64,000 bases of DNA from Archegozetes longisetosus (Eukaryota; Arthropoda; Arachnida; Sarcoptiformes; Trhypochthoniidae). A model generated the notes under the pieces. That model was given only the letters and a program-made list of their open reading frames with translations. It ran no database searches and was not told where the DNA came from. Location of the stretch: NCBI GenBank assembly GCA_018873245.2, contig JAEMBT020000007.1, positions 7,471,129 through 7,535,128 on the forward strand. Reading direction: 5' to 3'. Positions 1-12,112 of this stretch are shown piece after piece. Position 1 is the stretch's first letter. Every line of letters begins with the position of its first letter. The position numbers were made by a program, and so were the translations under genes.

Positions 1-596
1 AAGATGCACTGATTTGTTAATATGAGCTAAGCTGACTCTAAATGAAGTGTAAGTCAAATTGGTTCTAGTGATAACAATTTGATTTATGATGGTTTAAGAT
101 GAATCAATCAGTTGGATATTGACTTATAAAATGAAATAATTAGGTAGAAATTTGTCATCAAATCAATGAACTAATACCTGTAAGAGTGAAAATTATTAGA
201 ATAAACTATTTTATCATATTCTTCCTTCTATTCATGAATCTTACTTTTTTCAAAGTACTCATTCATTATTCAAGAAATCAGTTATGTATACAAAACTCAT
301 TTTTCATAAATGTAGACCACTTTTAGTTTTAAAAGTGCTTGCAAACAATCAATAAAAATAATCGCAGCGTGAATTCCAAGACTTGAGTGATTAATCAAAT
401 TTTCAGTAATTAATAGATTTGCCATAAAATAAAAGTCTTTAGAAATGGTTTTAATTAAAAACTTGATTAGGTTATATATTAAACAAAGTTTGAAATGGTA
501 ATAAATTGAAAGCACGATTATGTAATTGAAAAACAAATTAGTATTTACGGACAACTTTTTAACCCAATTTATGTGCTAAACAAATATAAAAAGTCT

Positions 597-620
597 GTGA
601 ATATATATATATATATTCAC
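597..620. repeat. Perfect 24-bp AT palindrome
   Basis: An (AT)8 run is flanked by GTGA on the left and TCAC on the right, so the whole 24 bp is its own reverse complement. It is probably a microsatellite within a short palindrome. It could extrude as a cruciform, but no function is implied. Confidence 0.7.
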
Positions 621-1963
621 TATATAATTATGTGAGTAGTGATTTCAATCTCTGTGTTGTTAGTCACCTGTTTTCAAAGCATAGAATCAATTAAGTGTCA
701 AACAAAGTGTTGAATAAGTGTTTCATTAGAGTATTATAATCAATTGAAGGTATAATACAAATAACACTATAGTAAATGTTAACTTATTATAATAATTCAA
801 TATTTATCTAATTTATGGCTCAGTTTAAAAAAACAATTAACAATCATTCGTATTAAGAGTCGTATTAATTATTTACAATCATATCAAGAATGGCATCAAT
901 AGTTTATATTAATATTAAGAATTGTGTGAATTGTTTACTCAGTGTGTTATTCAAATGCTTTTATGGTTCAAATAAGAAGGGGTTCACTCAATCTGAAAAT
1001 CTTTTTGTGGGGCAAACTTCAGTTATCATAATATATATTCAAAGTTAGAGTGGTTTTGGTGCACATCTGGAATCTGAGATTGTTTGCGGAAATGCATTAT
1101 TCGTATTGATACAACATTTATATTGAAGTTGCAGATATGCAAACAATCCATTTGTATCATTCTATAGTCATACGAAATCTGGAGTGTAATCACAATGTGC
1201 TTTTCACGCAAAAATAAGAGTAAATATTTCTTTTTTCTCTAAACTTCTTATCATATGCTTTTTCTGAAAATCTGTCAGCTTTTCAGTAGCTATGAAAGTA
1301 GAAGAAGAAAAATAAAACTAAATCAACAAATATTGATAAATAATATTGGCTCTAAGCTGCACAAAGAGCAATAATTTCTGCTTGAGGTTCAGAATCACTT
1401 ACACAGAGAGAAAATAGCATAAAATAAAATACGAATCACTTAGATTGTTAATTTTCTAATTAACTGATCAATTATTCTTTATGTTGATACAACAAAATTT
1501 AGCTATCAAAAACATGTCAAAGTGTTAAATTTCATATTGAAAGAGTACTTCCAATAGTTTATAATTAATGATATTTTGAGAAAATATTTGCTTAGACTTA
1601 GGCAGTAATGTAATGAAAATAACTAAAAAGTTGATAAAAATATTATGTCATATCTAGTGGCTTTAAAGATCGGTTAAACAAATAAATATGTGTTAGTGGT
1701 GAGGATTAGGACTACTGTGCTAGTGCTCAGCTGCAATAAACGATTGTGTGCGATAAACTGCAAGTAACATAAAACAAATTAATCGCTATAACCATTCAAA
1801 AGCTTCCAAATCGTACGGAAGCTATCTTTCTAACTTCCAACTCACTTGTCACCATTTCATTTCTGTAGTCTTACGCTAAGAATTAGAACGAACTAAGAGT
1901 TAAAGTGGCGATTTTGTTCTCCATAATTAATTAAACTTAATTCTATTATTATTATGCTATAAC

Positions 1964-2057
1964 TCTGATATAGTTCTGCTATTATTCTGCTATAGTTCTG
2001 CTATAGTTCTGCTATAGTTCTGCTATAGTTCTGCTATAGTTCTGCTATTATTCTGTT
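1964..2057. repeat. Tandem 11-bp repeat array
   Basis: About eight near-identical copies of the 11-mer TATAGTTCTGC follow each other. Edge copies are degenerate (TATTATTCTGC). This is a minisatellite-like array in non-coding DNA. Confidence 0.85.
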
Positions 2058-4258
2058 AGCGTTTCACATAATCCATTCGAAATATTTGTTCTTAAACCCT
2101 ATAGAACAAGACATTAGTCTCCGTTTGCCACTGAATGTACCGAAAAACTATGCAATCAAATAATTACTCGCATTTTGAATCAATTATAGCTATCAATCAT
2201 AATCTTTCAATTACTGAAACATTTCTGACATTGAATTTTAACGATAAACTTTTAGCCCAATTGGTTATATTCTGACTTCGATATGATTACATAATAACGA
2301 AAATAAACAGAAAAATTATGAAATATTACTAACTATTATTAGAAACTTATGTCTTATTTTCAAAACATCATTACTCATATAGGGATTGAAATAGATTTTT
2401 GTCAAAGTTATCAAACATTGATATACTTATAGCAAAACAAAAAGTGTTCAACTGAATAAATAGTATCAATCTGTTCTGGTAATTAACTAAACTTTGGTTG
2501 TCAATCAGATTAATGGCTTTTGTTCGGTTTCATTAAGTTTGTCAAACAGAATATAAAAATAAGTAATTGGTTTAAACGAAAAATAGTTTCAAACAAATAT
2601 TTAGATAACTGAGCAATTATTAGGCGTTTTAAGTATTCGTTAGTTGAAACGCTTTAGCAATTCAGGTATTTACTGATTCTGTAAATCGTACTGTCGACCA
2701 AAGGCTTGCGTTTAAGCGCATCAAAGCACCACACATTTTTTTGCTTTTTTCTTTTCGTATCCCACTCACTTGTCAATTATAACACAAGACAACTAATCTA
2801 AGTCTATTAAAAGTATATTCTCAACACTAATCAAATTGAGTATAATATTTCTTTTTCAAATCTCTCATCTTTACGTCATTTCACTGTTAGGGCTTGGATT
2901 CCAAGAAAATTCAAACAAGATTTTAAATAACCAAAAGAGTCATAAACTAAAAGAACAAACATGTAGATTTAATGAAAGTTGCATTGATTTCACAAATATT
3001 ATTATTATTTGAAGACTAAGTAGGTTGCAGAAGAAAAGTGAAAGATTTGATTTTAGAAAACTTGAGGAACACAGGTTGAGAGAACAAGCGTTTGAACAGA
3101 CTTCATTCTGCAGCTCATATTTCGTTTTTTGCAAGTTTATAGTCCGAGAAACGCATATTATTCAAATTCGAGGAATAAATTAAAATCAACAGAAAAGTTA
3201 CAATAATTGATGGCTACATCAGTCAGTAGATATAATTAAAGAGAAATAAGGATATTGCGAGTCGATTGGATCAACGAAAAGATGAGATGAAACATTGAAG
3301 AGATGGGTGGTATGGTTTTAGTATAATTTTAGACTACAGTTTACAAAAAGCAATATCTGCAAGGTGATAAATGCTTACAAGTTTGAGGTGTAAATGGTAA
3401 TGAGCTTAAATCAGCGCTTCGTCGGCGAAAAGGACTCCAGCATTTAATAGAAACGCGTAACATAGGATTCGTTTGAGACATATTAGACTTTGTCTTGTTA
3501 GATATTCAAACTTCAATTTGACTAATTAAACTAAAGCAATTATTCGAAAACATTAAATAGGCTAAACAGTCACTTTAGTCAACATTGGATCGAATGCATA
3601 TTTGAATTTGCGTAAAATTAAGTCCTAAATACTCTCGACTTAGCATTCACTTAAATCGTACTGTTTTAGAGCAAAGCAGTTTGACTAATGAAGTAAAACG
3701 TCAAACTTTACGGATGTTGAGCGGACTACATCGTCAGTTCTTCCCTTTCCGTCATGATTAAAAATGAGAAAGCAGCTACTATTGAACTGATGCTAATCAA
3801 GGGTACGCTGACCTAAAATGCTGACTTACAAACAAAAAACAAAACAATAATAAGAAATATTTCTTCTCTTAGTCCTATAAAGTCCTATCTCTAACAGAGC
3901 ATGCTATTTCAGAGAAATGAACCTGAACAATCCAGTAAACATTTCGGCCCAAGGCTCAAGTCGAAATCTACACCTGAGAAATGATGCCATACTCTAATCT
4001 CTAATCTCGTTTCTATTGAAGATAGGACTCTATAGCACTCACACCACGATCTGTAGTAAAATCATTGGATTAAAGCGTGAGACTTTATATGTATTATGTA
4101 TTGTAAATAATAAACTATTCAGATTTATTAGTGATCTTAATTGAAATAAGAAGGAAAATCAATCAATAGATATTGGGATGAGTGGCAAAACACAATCACA
4201 TGAAAAATGTATTGAAAAATGAAAACAAATGTAAAGAAAAATGAAATTAAGAGCAAAC

Positions 4259-4415
4259 CTTTGTCTTCAGAGTTATCCGTAGTTTTAGGTTTATGTGGAC
4301 TTAATTCTTTATCTTCAAAACTGCGCGCAGCACTTTCTAATGATGATGAGTCCTGTAAATTGAATAATAAATTCTTTAGAATCTCATTATTCAACAACAT
4401 TAAGTTTGAATCCAT
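4259..4415 (-). other. Weak candidate first coding exon
   Basis: A minus-strand ATG at 4415, in context ACAATGG, opens about 52 codons. The peptide is Ser/Asp/Glu/Lys-rich, with segments such as DSSSLESAARSFEDKELSP, unlike the hydrophobic chance translations nearby. The frame runs to an AAAG|GTTTGC donor-like site near 4258, after which the reading becomes low-complexity. No matching downstream exon or protein family was recognised. An open frame of this size can arise by chance, so this is only a candidate. Confidence 0.15.
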
Positions 4416-7136
4416 TGTTTAAACTTTAAATAAACTCCACATATTTCAATAAATTCAAGTAACTATTGATTGATGCACTTTTAAGTGTCTACATCATTTT
4501 CATATCAAATTTGAGAATAATTTTACACAAATGTTAGTCAACGTAGTCTTAACTTAGAAGTTGATATTGAGAAACAGATGAAAAGATGAGTTGTGGGATT
4601 TGTGAAATATTTGAAATAGTGTTTTATGTTGGGTCGTTCAAGTTCGCATATAACACGTTTAATAATGCATAGATTATTGACAAAGCCTCATTCATATGAT
4701 TGCAATGAAATAGTGCTATAGCTCGTGCTCATAAATTAACTTCGGTCTTAGTTTCCTGTCAGAGGAAATTAACTGGTATTAACTCATTTACTCAATTAAT
4801 CGACTCATTCGATCAATTTGCACAAAAAATCAGTATCTATGCAATAATGGTGTGAGAATGGAAGGGACTAAGAATATTCTATAAGTTAATAATATATAAT
4901 TTATACATTAACGTTTACTTAAGAAAGCTATTTAAATAACGGATGGAAATTAGGGGAAGTTAAAATTGAACAATACATATACACTTTTTGCATCTAATAG
5001 TACATCAGGTCACCGCTATGCACTTTCTAATTCAAATCACATTACAGATAACAATTCATACCATTCGCCCTATCGCTATACACCATTCAACATCAAATTA
5101 GATACCATTTTTCTTTCTTTTAGTAAATCTTTTATTACTCATTGTTAGTCCCGTTACTCAATCAAAACTATTAAAATCTTAAGTCATTCAATGCACAACT
5201 CATGTCTTTCAAGCTGATCAATAAAATACATTTAAATAACATGAATTGAAAATCACGAGAAATCAGATAAACAACTTCTGAATGTTTCTGAAAACTTAAA
5301 TATATTTCAGATTTAATTTACAAGATATGAAAATATTTTCACAATTTGTTACATTGAAAAAAAGAATAAAAGCAGAAACACAAACAAAAAGTAACTAAAT
5401 TTGATATATATGTTTTACTTTGCCATAACTTAACGCTCGCTTACACAAAATTCATATTTTGATATGATTTTTGCTTTCATCAAAAGGAGAACAGGGAGAG
5501 AATAGTTTTAGAGTTAGACTTTAAAATAGAAACTCAGAGATGAAGCTTCAGAGCAATATATAAGTAGAGAGGAGAAGCAAAAAACTATCGAGAATTGAGA
5601 ATCCAATAAGTGTTAAGACTCATATTATGGAGAATTGACAAGAATACCAATTGGTTTGAATAGCGCTGAGTCCACAGAAAGTATTAGAGAGGGTTCTAAA
5701 CCAATAATAATCCGAATTTAATATTGGTATATAAGCTACAACTGAAATATAAATCTGCAATATATATACAGATAAATAGAGTATAATCTTTCGTGTGCCG
5801 CATTGCCTCCTCTTCGTATAACTATTTCGTATTTTCCATTTTAGCCAAACAATACTCGATCACACCTTAAAGCTATGAAATTGGCGCAAAAACAACATAA
5901 ACCAAACTGTACCCTGGCTCCATATCCATCACCAAACTTTTCTCATACTTATCAATAACTCTATATAATAGTCGAAGAAAGCAACAGCTTCAGGTTAGGT
6001 TAGGTCCTTCTGTTCATTTTTCATTCTAAATTCCTAAACCCATCAAACTATTGAAGTTAAGCAAAGTTAAGCAATACTTAAAACACTATTAACGTATCAT
6101 TCATCTGACAAAGAGCCAGTATCAAACCACTAAGTTTTGAGTCAGGGACACAAAATTTGTTTTTGTCGGTCTCATGTCAGAATAATTGAAACAAGAGCAG
6201 GCGTAGATACCAAAGACAACTGATGGAAAGTTGTGCTTTAGGGCTGATTTTCCATTAGACGTTTGATTACACTTGTACATACATTGTATATGTATGGAAA
6301 CAGACATTCACTCAGACATATACAACCAAATAGATACATACACTGTCCCTGAGATGTATGCTTACGCATCCTTTATTACAGTTGCTATGCCTGCTTTTTG
6401 TTTCATTAGGTATACAGTTGAGCTAGATCAAACTTGTTCTCATTCTTATTATGCTAGTAATAGTTTATTCAGTTATAAGCAATTATCGTAAATTAATTAA
6501 AGTTGGTTTCTGCTTGAAAAACACTGAGTTTCTACCGGATTAAAGCCACTTTTAACTAGTCTTATTTCTATCTCTATTTCGCTTGATCTCAACTCTTAAT
6601 AATTTGAATTAAGCTTAATTTCAGTTTGGCTAAAGCAAAACTATTTTTGGACTTTTAATTGCAATTTGAATTGAGTTATACGAAATAACACTACTTTTGA
6701 CCAGTAACTTTCAATGGACTGTATCGCGTTAGTCCTACTTCACCACTTAAAAGATCTATTTGTAAAAAATTAGGGTTTCTCCAACTTCCATCAGACACTA
6801 GAGCATAAAGAATAGTTCAAGTCTATAAATATTTTTTAGCCTAAATCAAATATTTTGTATTCATACTTATTTGTTTGCAACCATTTGAAAAGGCTAGCGT
6901 TTCAAGTTTATGGAAAGCTATTTTTATTATTCAACACCTATTCTTATCAGTTGTGGTAAACAGCTTTTCATCTCGTACCTCATGTTAGTTCTCAACGTAT
7001 AGTTTTATGCCAATCGAGGACTGAATTTAAAATGCAAGTCGCATTTTGCCAATTATTGTGCGAAGAATAATAGAATAATTTCTACGGCAAATCCAATCCA
7101 CTAGTACTACTTTGATATAAGCTGTAAGCACATGTA

Positions 7137-7262
7137 TAATGGATTGAAAAATTTCGCTAACTTTTTCAAGATGTATATACCTACGTCTGAAGAGTTTCGC
7201 TATGCAATCCTATTTTATGCTATACATATCTTAAACTTTTGTGAGCCTTTTTCAATCCACTG
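7137..7262. mobile_element. 126-bp MITE, TA-flanked (family C)
   Basis: The left end begins TAATGGATTGAAAAA. The right end, reverse-complemented, begins CAGTGGATTGAAAAA, so 13 of 15 positions match. TA dinucleotides sit directly outside both ends (7135-7136 and 7263-7264), as expected for a Tc1/mariner-superfamily target-site duplication. There is no coding capacity, so it is a non-autonomous element. Confidence 0.65.
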
Positions 7263-7458
7263 TATTTTGATCTGTTAGTAAACCAGATCTATCTCAGATT
7301 TTTTACTATGTTTGTCTCTTCTAAATTTCACCAATACTACTCTTATCAATAGATACAAGTAATTGATGATTTTCCAATCAGGTGTCAAATTTATTATAAT
7401 TTGATCTGAAGTGTCATTAAAGAAACAAGTTTTGAACGTAAACATCTCAATCAAGTGT

Positions 7459-7515
7459 TGTAGGACTAGTGGTCAAAGCGATCAAGTCTCTGAAGTGCTC
7501 GCGGGTTCAAAATAG
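7459..7515 (+). ncRNA. Degenerate tRNA-like segment or SINE head
   Basis: A Pol III A-box-like stretch, with the core GGACTAGTGGTCAAAGCG, is followed about 30 bp later by a B-box-like GGGTTCAAAAT. Order and spacing resemble a tRNA, with a Ser/Leu-like A region. No acceptor stem or complete anticodon arm can be folded by eye, so it is more likely a tRNA pseudogene or a tRNA-derived SINE 5' end than a working tRNA. Confidence 0.3.
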
Positions 7516-8320
7516 AAGAGATTAGAATATCACAGTGATGTATTAGTAGTTTTAATGAATAAGAGTTTTAAAATGGGTTGATATATGAAAGCGATTAGTT
7601 TGGGACGAGAAGTATGATAATTAGGTACAATACTTTTATCATTATGGTAGATAAGAAATGGGCAAATCGATCATAACTAAAAATACTATAAGCGTCTGTT
7701 AAATCAGAGACACAAATCTGAACTCATTTAATAGGATAAAAATAAATCTTACTACATCATTAATTTTATTACTAACTCTCGTATTCATTTCCTATTTGAT
7801 TTCAACTTAAATATGTTTTTCAATGTTGATTGAAAATCGATTTTTTATTCAAGATTTATTATGCAATTTTAATGATTAAATTCCAGTTTTAGAAACTTTT
7901 CATGCGTAATCAAAATATTTTTATATTCCTTATTACGCACATGTAAACCTTTCTTAAGACTTGAACGCTTTACTAAAAGTCTACCTAAAATGCACTGAAA
8001 ATCTACTCAAACTGTGCATTGAGTCCTTCAGTTATTCGTCTAACATATTGATTGTTGATTTGCTAAAAAGGGTTTTCGAAATTGCCTCAATCCCAGCAAA
8101 AACATTGTTCAAATTGACTCCAGTACAAGAATGATTTCTAAAAGTTTGTTATGTAAACCTAAAACATGACACATTTGAATGAAATACTAAACTAGTCAGT
8201 AGTAATCTATTATTGCGATAATTTTATGGACTTTTTAAAAGCAAAATAGCATAGAAAATGAATAGTGATTGAAATAGAGAGTCATATTGACTAACTTGTA
8301 GTCGCATAGCTTTCATAATA

Positions 8321-8490
8321 CACTCTAACCCGTTTATAGAAAAGCCGTTCATAGTAAACCCATTATAACGGACAGTATGTTCTGCGCTAAACACAGAACC
8401 CACGTTTGATTCAGTTCAGATATAGCGGATTGCTCTTATAGTAAATGCCTTTGGCTGCACAGACCTGCTCACGATAGATGGGTTAGAGTG
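8321..8490. mobile_element. 170-bp MITE, TA-flanked (family A)
   Basis: A perfect 11-bp terminal inverted repeat, CACTCTAACCC, bounds the element, with imperfect pairing further in. TA flanks both ends (8319-8320 and 8491-8492). The interior includes TTATAGTAAATGCCTTTGG, which recurs in a diverged form near 62.76 kb, so this is a multicopy family. It has no coding capacity. The TA target site and short TIR fit a Tc1/mariner or pogo-derived MITE. Confidence 0.75.
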
Positions 8491-10908
8491 TATAATATAT
8501 TTACTAAGAGATTAGTTTAAAAACCAATAATAATTTGTGAAACTGGCACGTTATCATTAATGATCAAAAAATAAGGCACTTTGTATTAGATAATATTATA
8601 TCAGGAGTTTCTCATTAAACATACAAGTTTTTCATATGTCAAGATGTCAAAAGACGTAGTGTAGAAGAGAGTGAACATCCAGTGTATAAAGTAAATAGAA
8701 AGCGTAGAATTAGTTTTGGTTGCGGTAAGTAAGTTTGAGCCATACACACACATATGATAAGCTTACACTCAATTACTTAATAATCCACTGTAGCAACAAC
8801 ACAAATCTTCCTTTTTGTATCAACCTCACCATCGCCAACATCAATTTGTTGACAAATTTGATTTTAATATTCTTTTATTACTGTAATGAGTGTGGTATAA
8901 ATTTCTTAATATCTATTATATTGTGTTCTGATGAAAAGCATGCCATTAGAACACATCCCTTTTGGTCACTGGGACGGATCGTTAGGTTTACTAGTGTAGA
9001 GGTTAGATATACTACAGTATAAAAGCTTATAGATGTTGAGATGGTAGATATGCTAGAGATGATGCAGACTAAATAAAGAGATTACGGATATAAAGAATTC
9101 TCTCTACTCTCTCATATTCTCAATTACAACTATCTTTGGCTCCCAAATTACATATACTGATCATATTAATTAAAAGTTAATGTTTGGTCTCTTAGGATTT
9201 GACTCTCGATCAGTCCCTATCAGCAAAATACGTTGATTTGGACAGAATCGAAAATCGATGCATTTTCTCAACAATAACTTCCAAGCGATCTGAATATTTT
9301 ACAAGTTTTATTTGAAACAATCAATTATATTATAGTTGGAAATAAAACGAAGGTCTTGAGAGATGTAGATATCTTCAACTATTTCTATCTTATTTATTGC
9401 CTGTGAATGCATTGACGCGAAACAATCTTTTAGTAAAATGAAAGATATTGATAGCTCTGAAAGAATTCAGTGTTTCATTGCGAATCGCACAAAAAACGCC
9501 TCTGTTTAGATCCTATTTTAAAGTTCATATTCAAATGTATATCTAATCTCACGCATCGCATACAATATTTACAATTAATAAAATTGTATCCAATTTATGA
9601 AATCAATAGATTCTGAACAACTTCAAAAGTTGATCCGGGATTATATTTCTCGAAATAAATCAAAAAGTGTCATTACTGAGAAATCACACAAAATAATACT
9701 GGAACTTTTCATATTATTAAGAACAAAACCAATAAGAATAGTTTAAACAGATACTTTTAAACATAGTTATCAATATAAGCTTGAAATTAGCTCATAAGCT
9801 GACAAGTGATAGAATAGTTAAGGGAAAATCGTGGAACATTGAGAAAAGTTGGCTTACTTTGCCTAATGAGTTGTTAGATGGCAATAAAATTGGTCCAGTG
9901 CTTGCTTGCAGTAAACACCACTCTAATACACTGAACACTTTGAATGATATATTTAAGATGCAAAGAGAGAAAAGAAATCAGCGCTAACCATAGCTAACAT
10001 GAATTACGAAACTCCAACAGCCAACTTTTGCACTTGTCATCAAATTATGCGTTTATCAACGTTTTCACTACAACATTTGAGCCCATTTCAACTCAGTTTG
10101 ATTACAGGTATGAAGAGAAGAGTATTGCATTGGGTCACAAATTTACAATATATGGCAAACTGCCAATAGATTGTCAGGCAGTCACGAATTGTTCGTTTCT
10201 GTTGAAAAAGGAGGCTATAGTGCAAAGCAGCGCAGGTTCGGTCGTAAAGCTGCACAACTTGCAGGCTATGTTCAAACCCATGCAAATCAGTTATCTACTT
10301 TGCCATTAGTTTAATTGTTTGATTTATAAGTTCATTATCTGATAGTAATCAACAAAACAATGAACGAAACCAATGCTTATATATGAATTAGTTGGCGTTC
10401 ATTTAATGGTTTTACAAACATAAGACAAGTTATGTTTACGTGTAATTCTGTAGCTGTTAGAGAAAAGTTTATGTAAGTTTAGTGGAGTTGAGTGAAGTGC
10501 GTTAGAAAGTGATATTAGACTGTATTAGAAACAGATATTAGAAAAAGTGCAGTTTTGCGCAAAGGGATATATTTAATGACAAAGCAGGGTATTGTGCTCG
10601 CCAACAGTCATTAATATTAATGGTTTATATTTTGGATTATTATAAATACTTTCACTTAACCATCTTAATATTCAACTAATGCACATTATCTCTGTTAAAC
10701 CTATCAAACAGTCTTTATTTATTAAAAGTCAAACTTTTCGATTTATAATCTTATTTTACGAGTGATTAATTTCTACAGCTTTTAGCACTTATCCAACCGG
10801 AAAATATAAGATGTCATAAAATTACTTTTGTGCTTATCTCATAAATCAAGTAGAGAATAGTCTTAATCCACAAGACTCTGATAAGGATTTGAAGCAAGAA
10901 AATTAATT

Positions 10909-11050
10909 TTCAGGATTTATGCGAAGTTATGCCAAGTTAAGGCAAGTTAAACAAAGTCGAGACAGTTTGGAACAGTTTGAAAGAGTTTGAAACAATTTAA
11001 AAGAATTCAAAAGAATCGTAAAGAATTGTAAAAAGCGTATTTTGAAGCGA
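10909..11050. repeat. Degenerate short-period tandem repeat
   Basis: A run of 9-11 bp variants of the type AAGTTAARGC, ACAGTTTGAA, AGAGTTTGAA and AAAGAATTGT repeats about a dozen times with gradual drift. It looks like an old, decayed minisatellite. The open frame across it on the minus strand is a by-product of the periodicity. Confidence 0.6.
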
Positions 11051-11927
11051 TCTAAAAATAAAAGATGCCAATCACTGAATTGTAAAAAGGTGACCTTTTG
11101 AAGCAGTGTTAGTTTTATTCGATGATATCTTTTAAATACATGAGAACATTGGCAAAAAAGGTACTCTAACATGAACTATTAGAAACAGTAATGACAAGAA
11201 CCTAAATGTTATTTCCATATCAACCTACAAATGAGCCAATCACAGAACTACTATTACTGTTATTACGTATCTCAACTGTATTAAAGAGTATGTGTGTGAG
11301 CTAACACTGCTTCCAATTGTTTGACAATGCATTTGACATATAATGCATTTTGGATGCGCTCGCAACACATAAGTTATGTTTCAGGGATACCGAATTCTTT
11401 TCACTCATCGCAGTACTGCAACTATAGATTTGAGCTGCACTTAAAAGCAGTTTTAAGTTAAGACAATCCCTGAAGACGTCACTAGGATTTTAATGTTGAC
11501 TTTTATAGAGTAGTTAAGTATTCGTCAACCATTTTTGACTTATCCAGTGATTGACGCAAACAGACTTAGGGAACTAGTATTAACTCGATATTTATACTAC
11601 TACTACAGCCAACTCTGCTCTCCATATACTCTCCTCTCCACACATACCACACTTTCCTACTACTCCATCATCACATCCAAACCTACTTTTTGGTTAACCT
11701 TATTATTAATTGAATCTCATTTACTCAATCAGTCAAAACCACGTAATCTTTGTTACAACTATTTCAAGGGATATACTGTAACATAAGAGATGCTCCAAAT
11801 CTCATGCGCTTCTTCTTTGGAGTTGAGCCAAACAATTACACAATTTTTTGCTATAAATGACAAATATCATGACTGTCTCCCATAAACTTGAAAATGGAAG
11901 ATAGATTTCAAGCATGAAAATATAATA

Positions 11928-12112
11928 CAATAAAACCTCGATATAACACACCTCAATATAGCGAAGCCGAGTTAGAACCAACTAATTTTCACAGTCCCAG
12001 CATAAACTCTACATACTTTATGTTATATAGACTTAGTTCGACACAACTCAGCCGAGTTACAAACAAGCAAACTCTCCGATCCTTTCAACAGAGTTGTGTC
12101 GAGGTTTAACTG
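11928..12112. mobile_element. 185-bp MITE, TA-flanked (family B)
   Basis: The left end reads CAATAAAACCTCGATATAAC. The right end, reverse-complemented, reads CAGTTAAACCTCGACACAAC, an imperfect TIR of about 20 bp. TA lies directly outside each end (11926-11927 and 12113-12114). The CAGT...AAACCTCGA... ends are of the style seen in pogo/Tigger-type elements. No transposase is encoded. A possible solo end of the same family lies near 50.17 kb. Confidence 0.7.

Noticed and set aside
5993..6005. AGGTTAGGTTAGG resembling the arthropod telomere repeat TTAGG
   Set aside because: Only about two and a half units; too short to mark a telomere or interstitial array.
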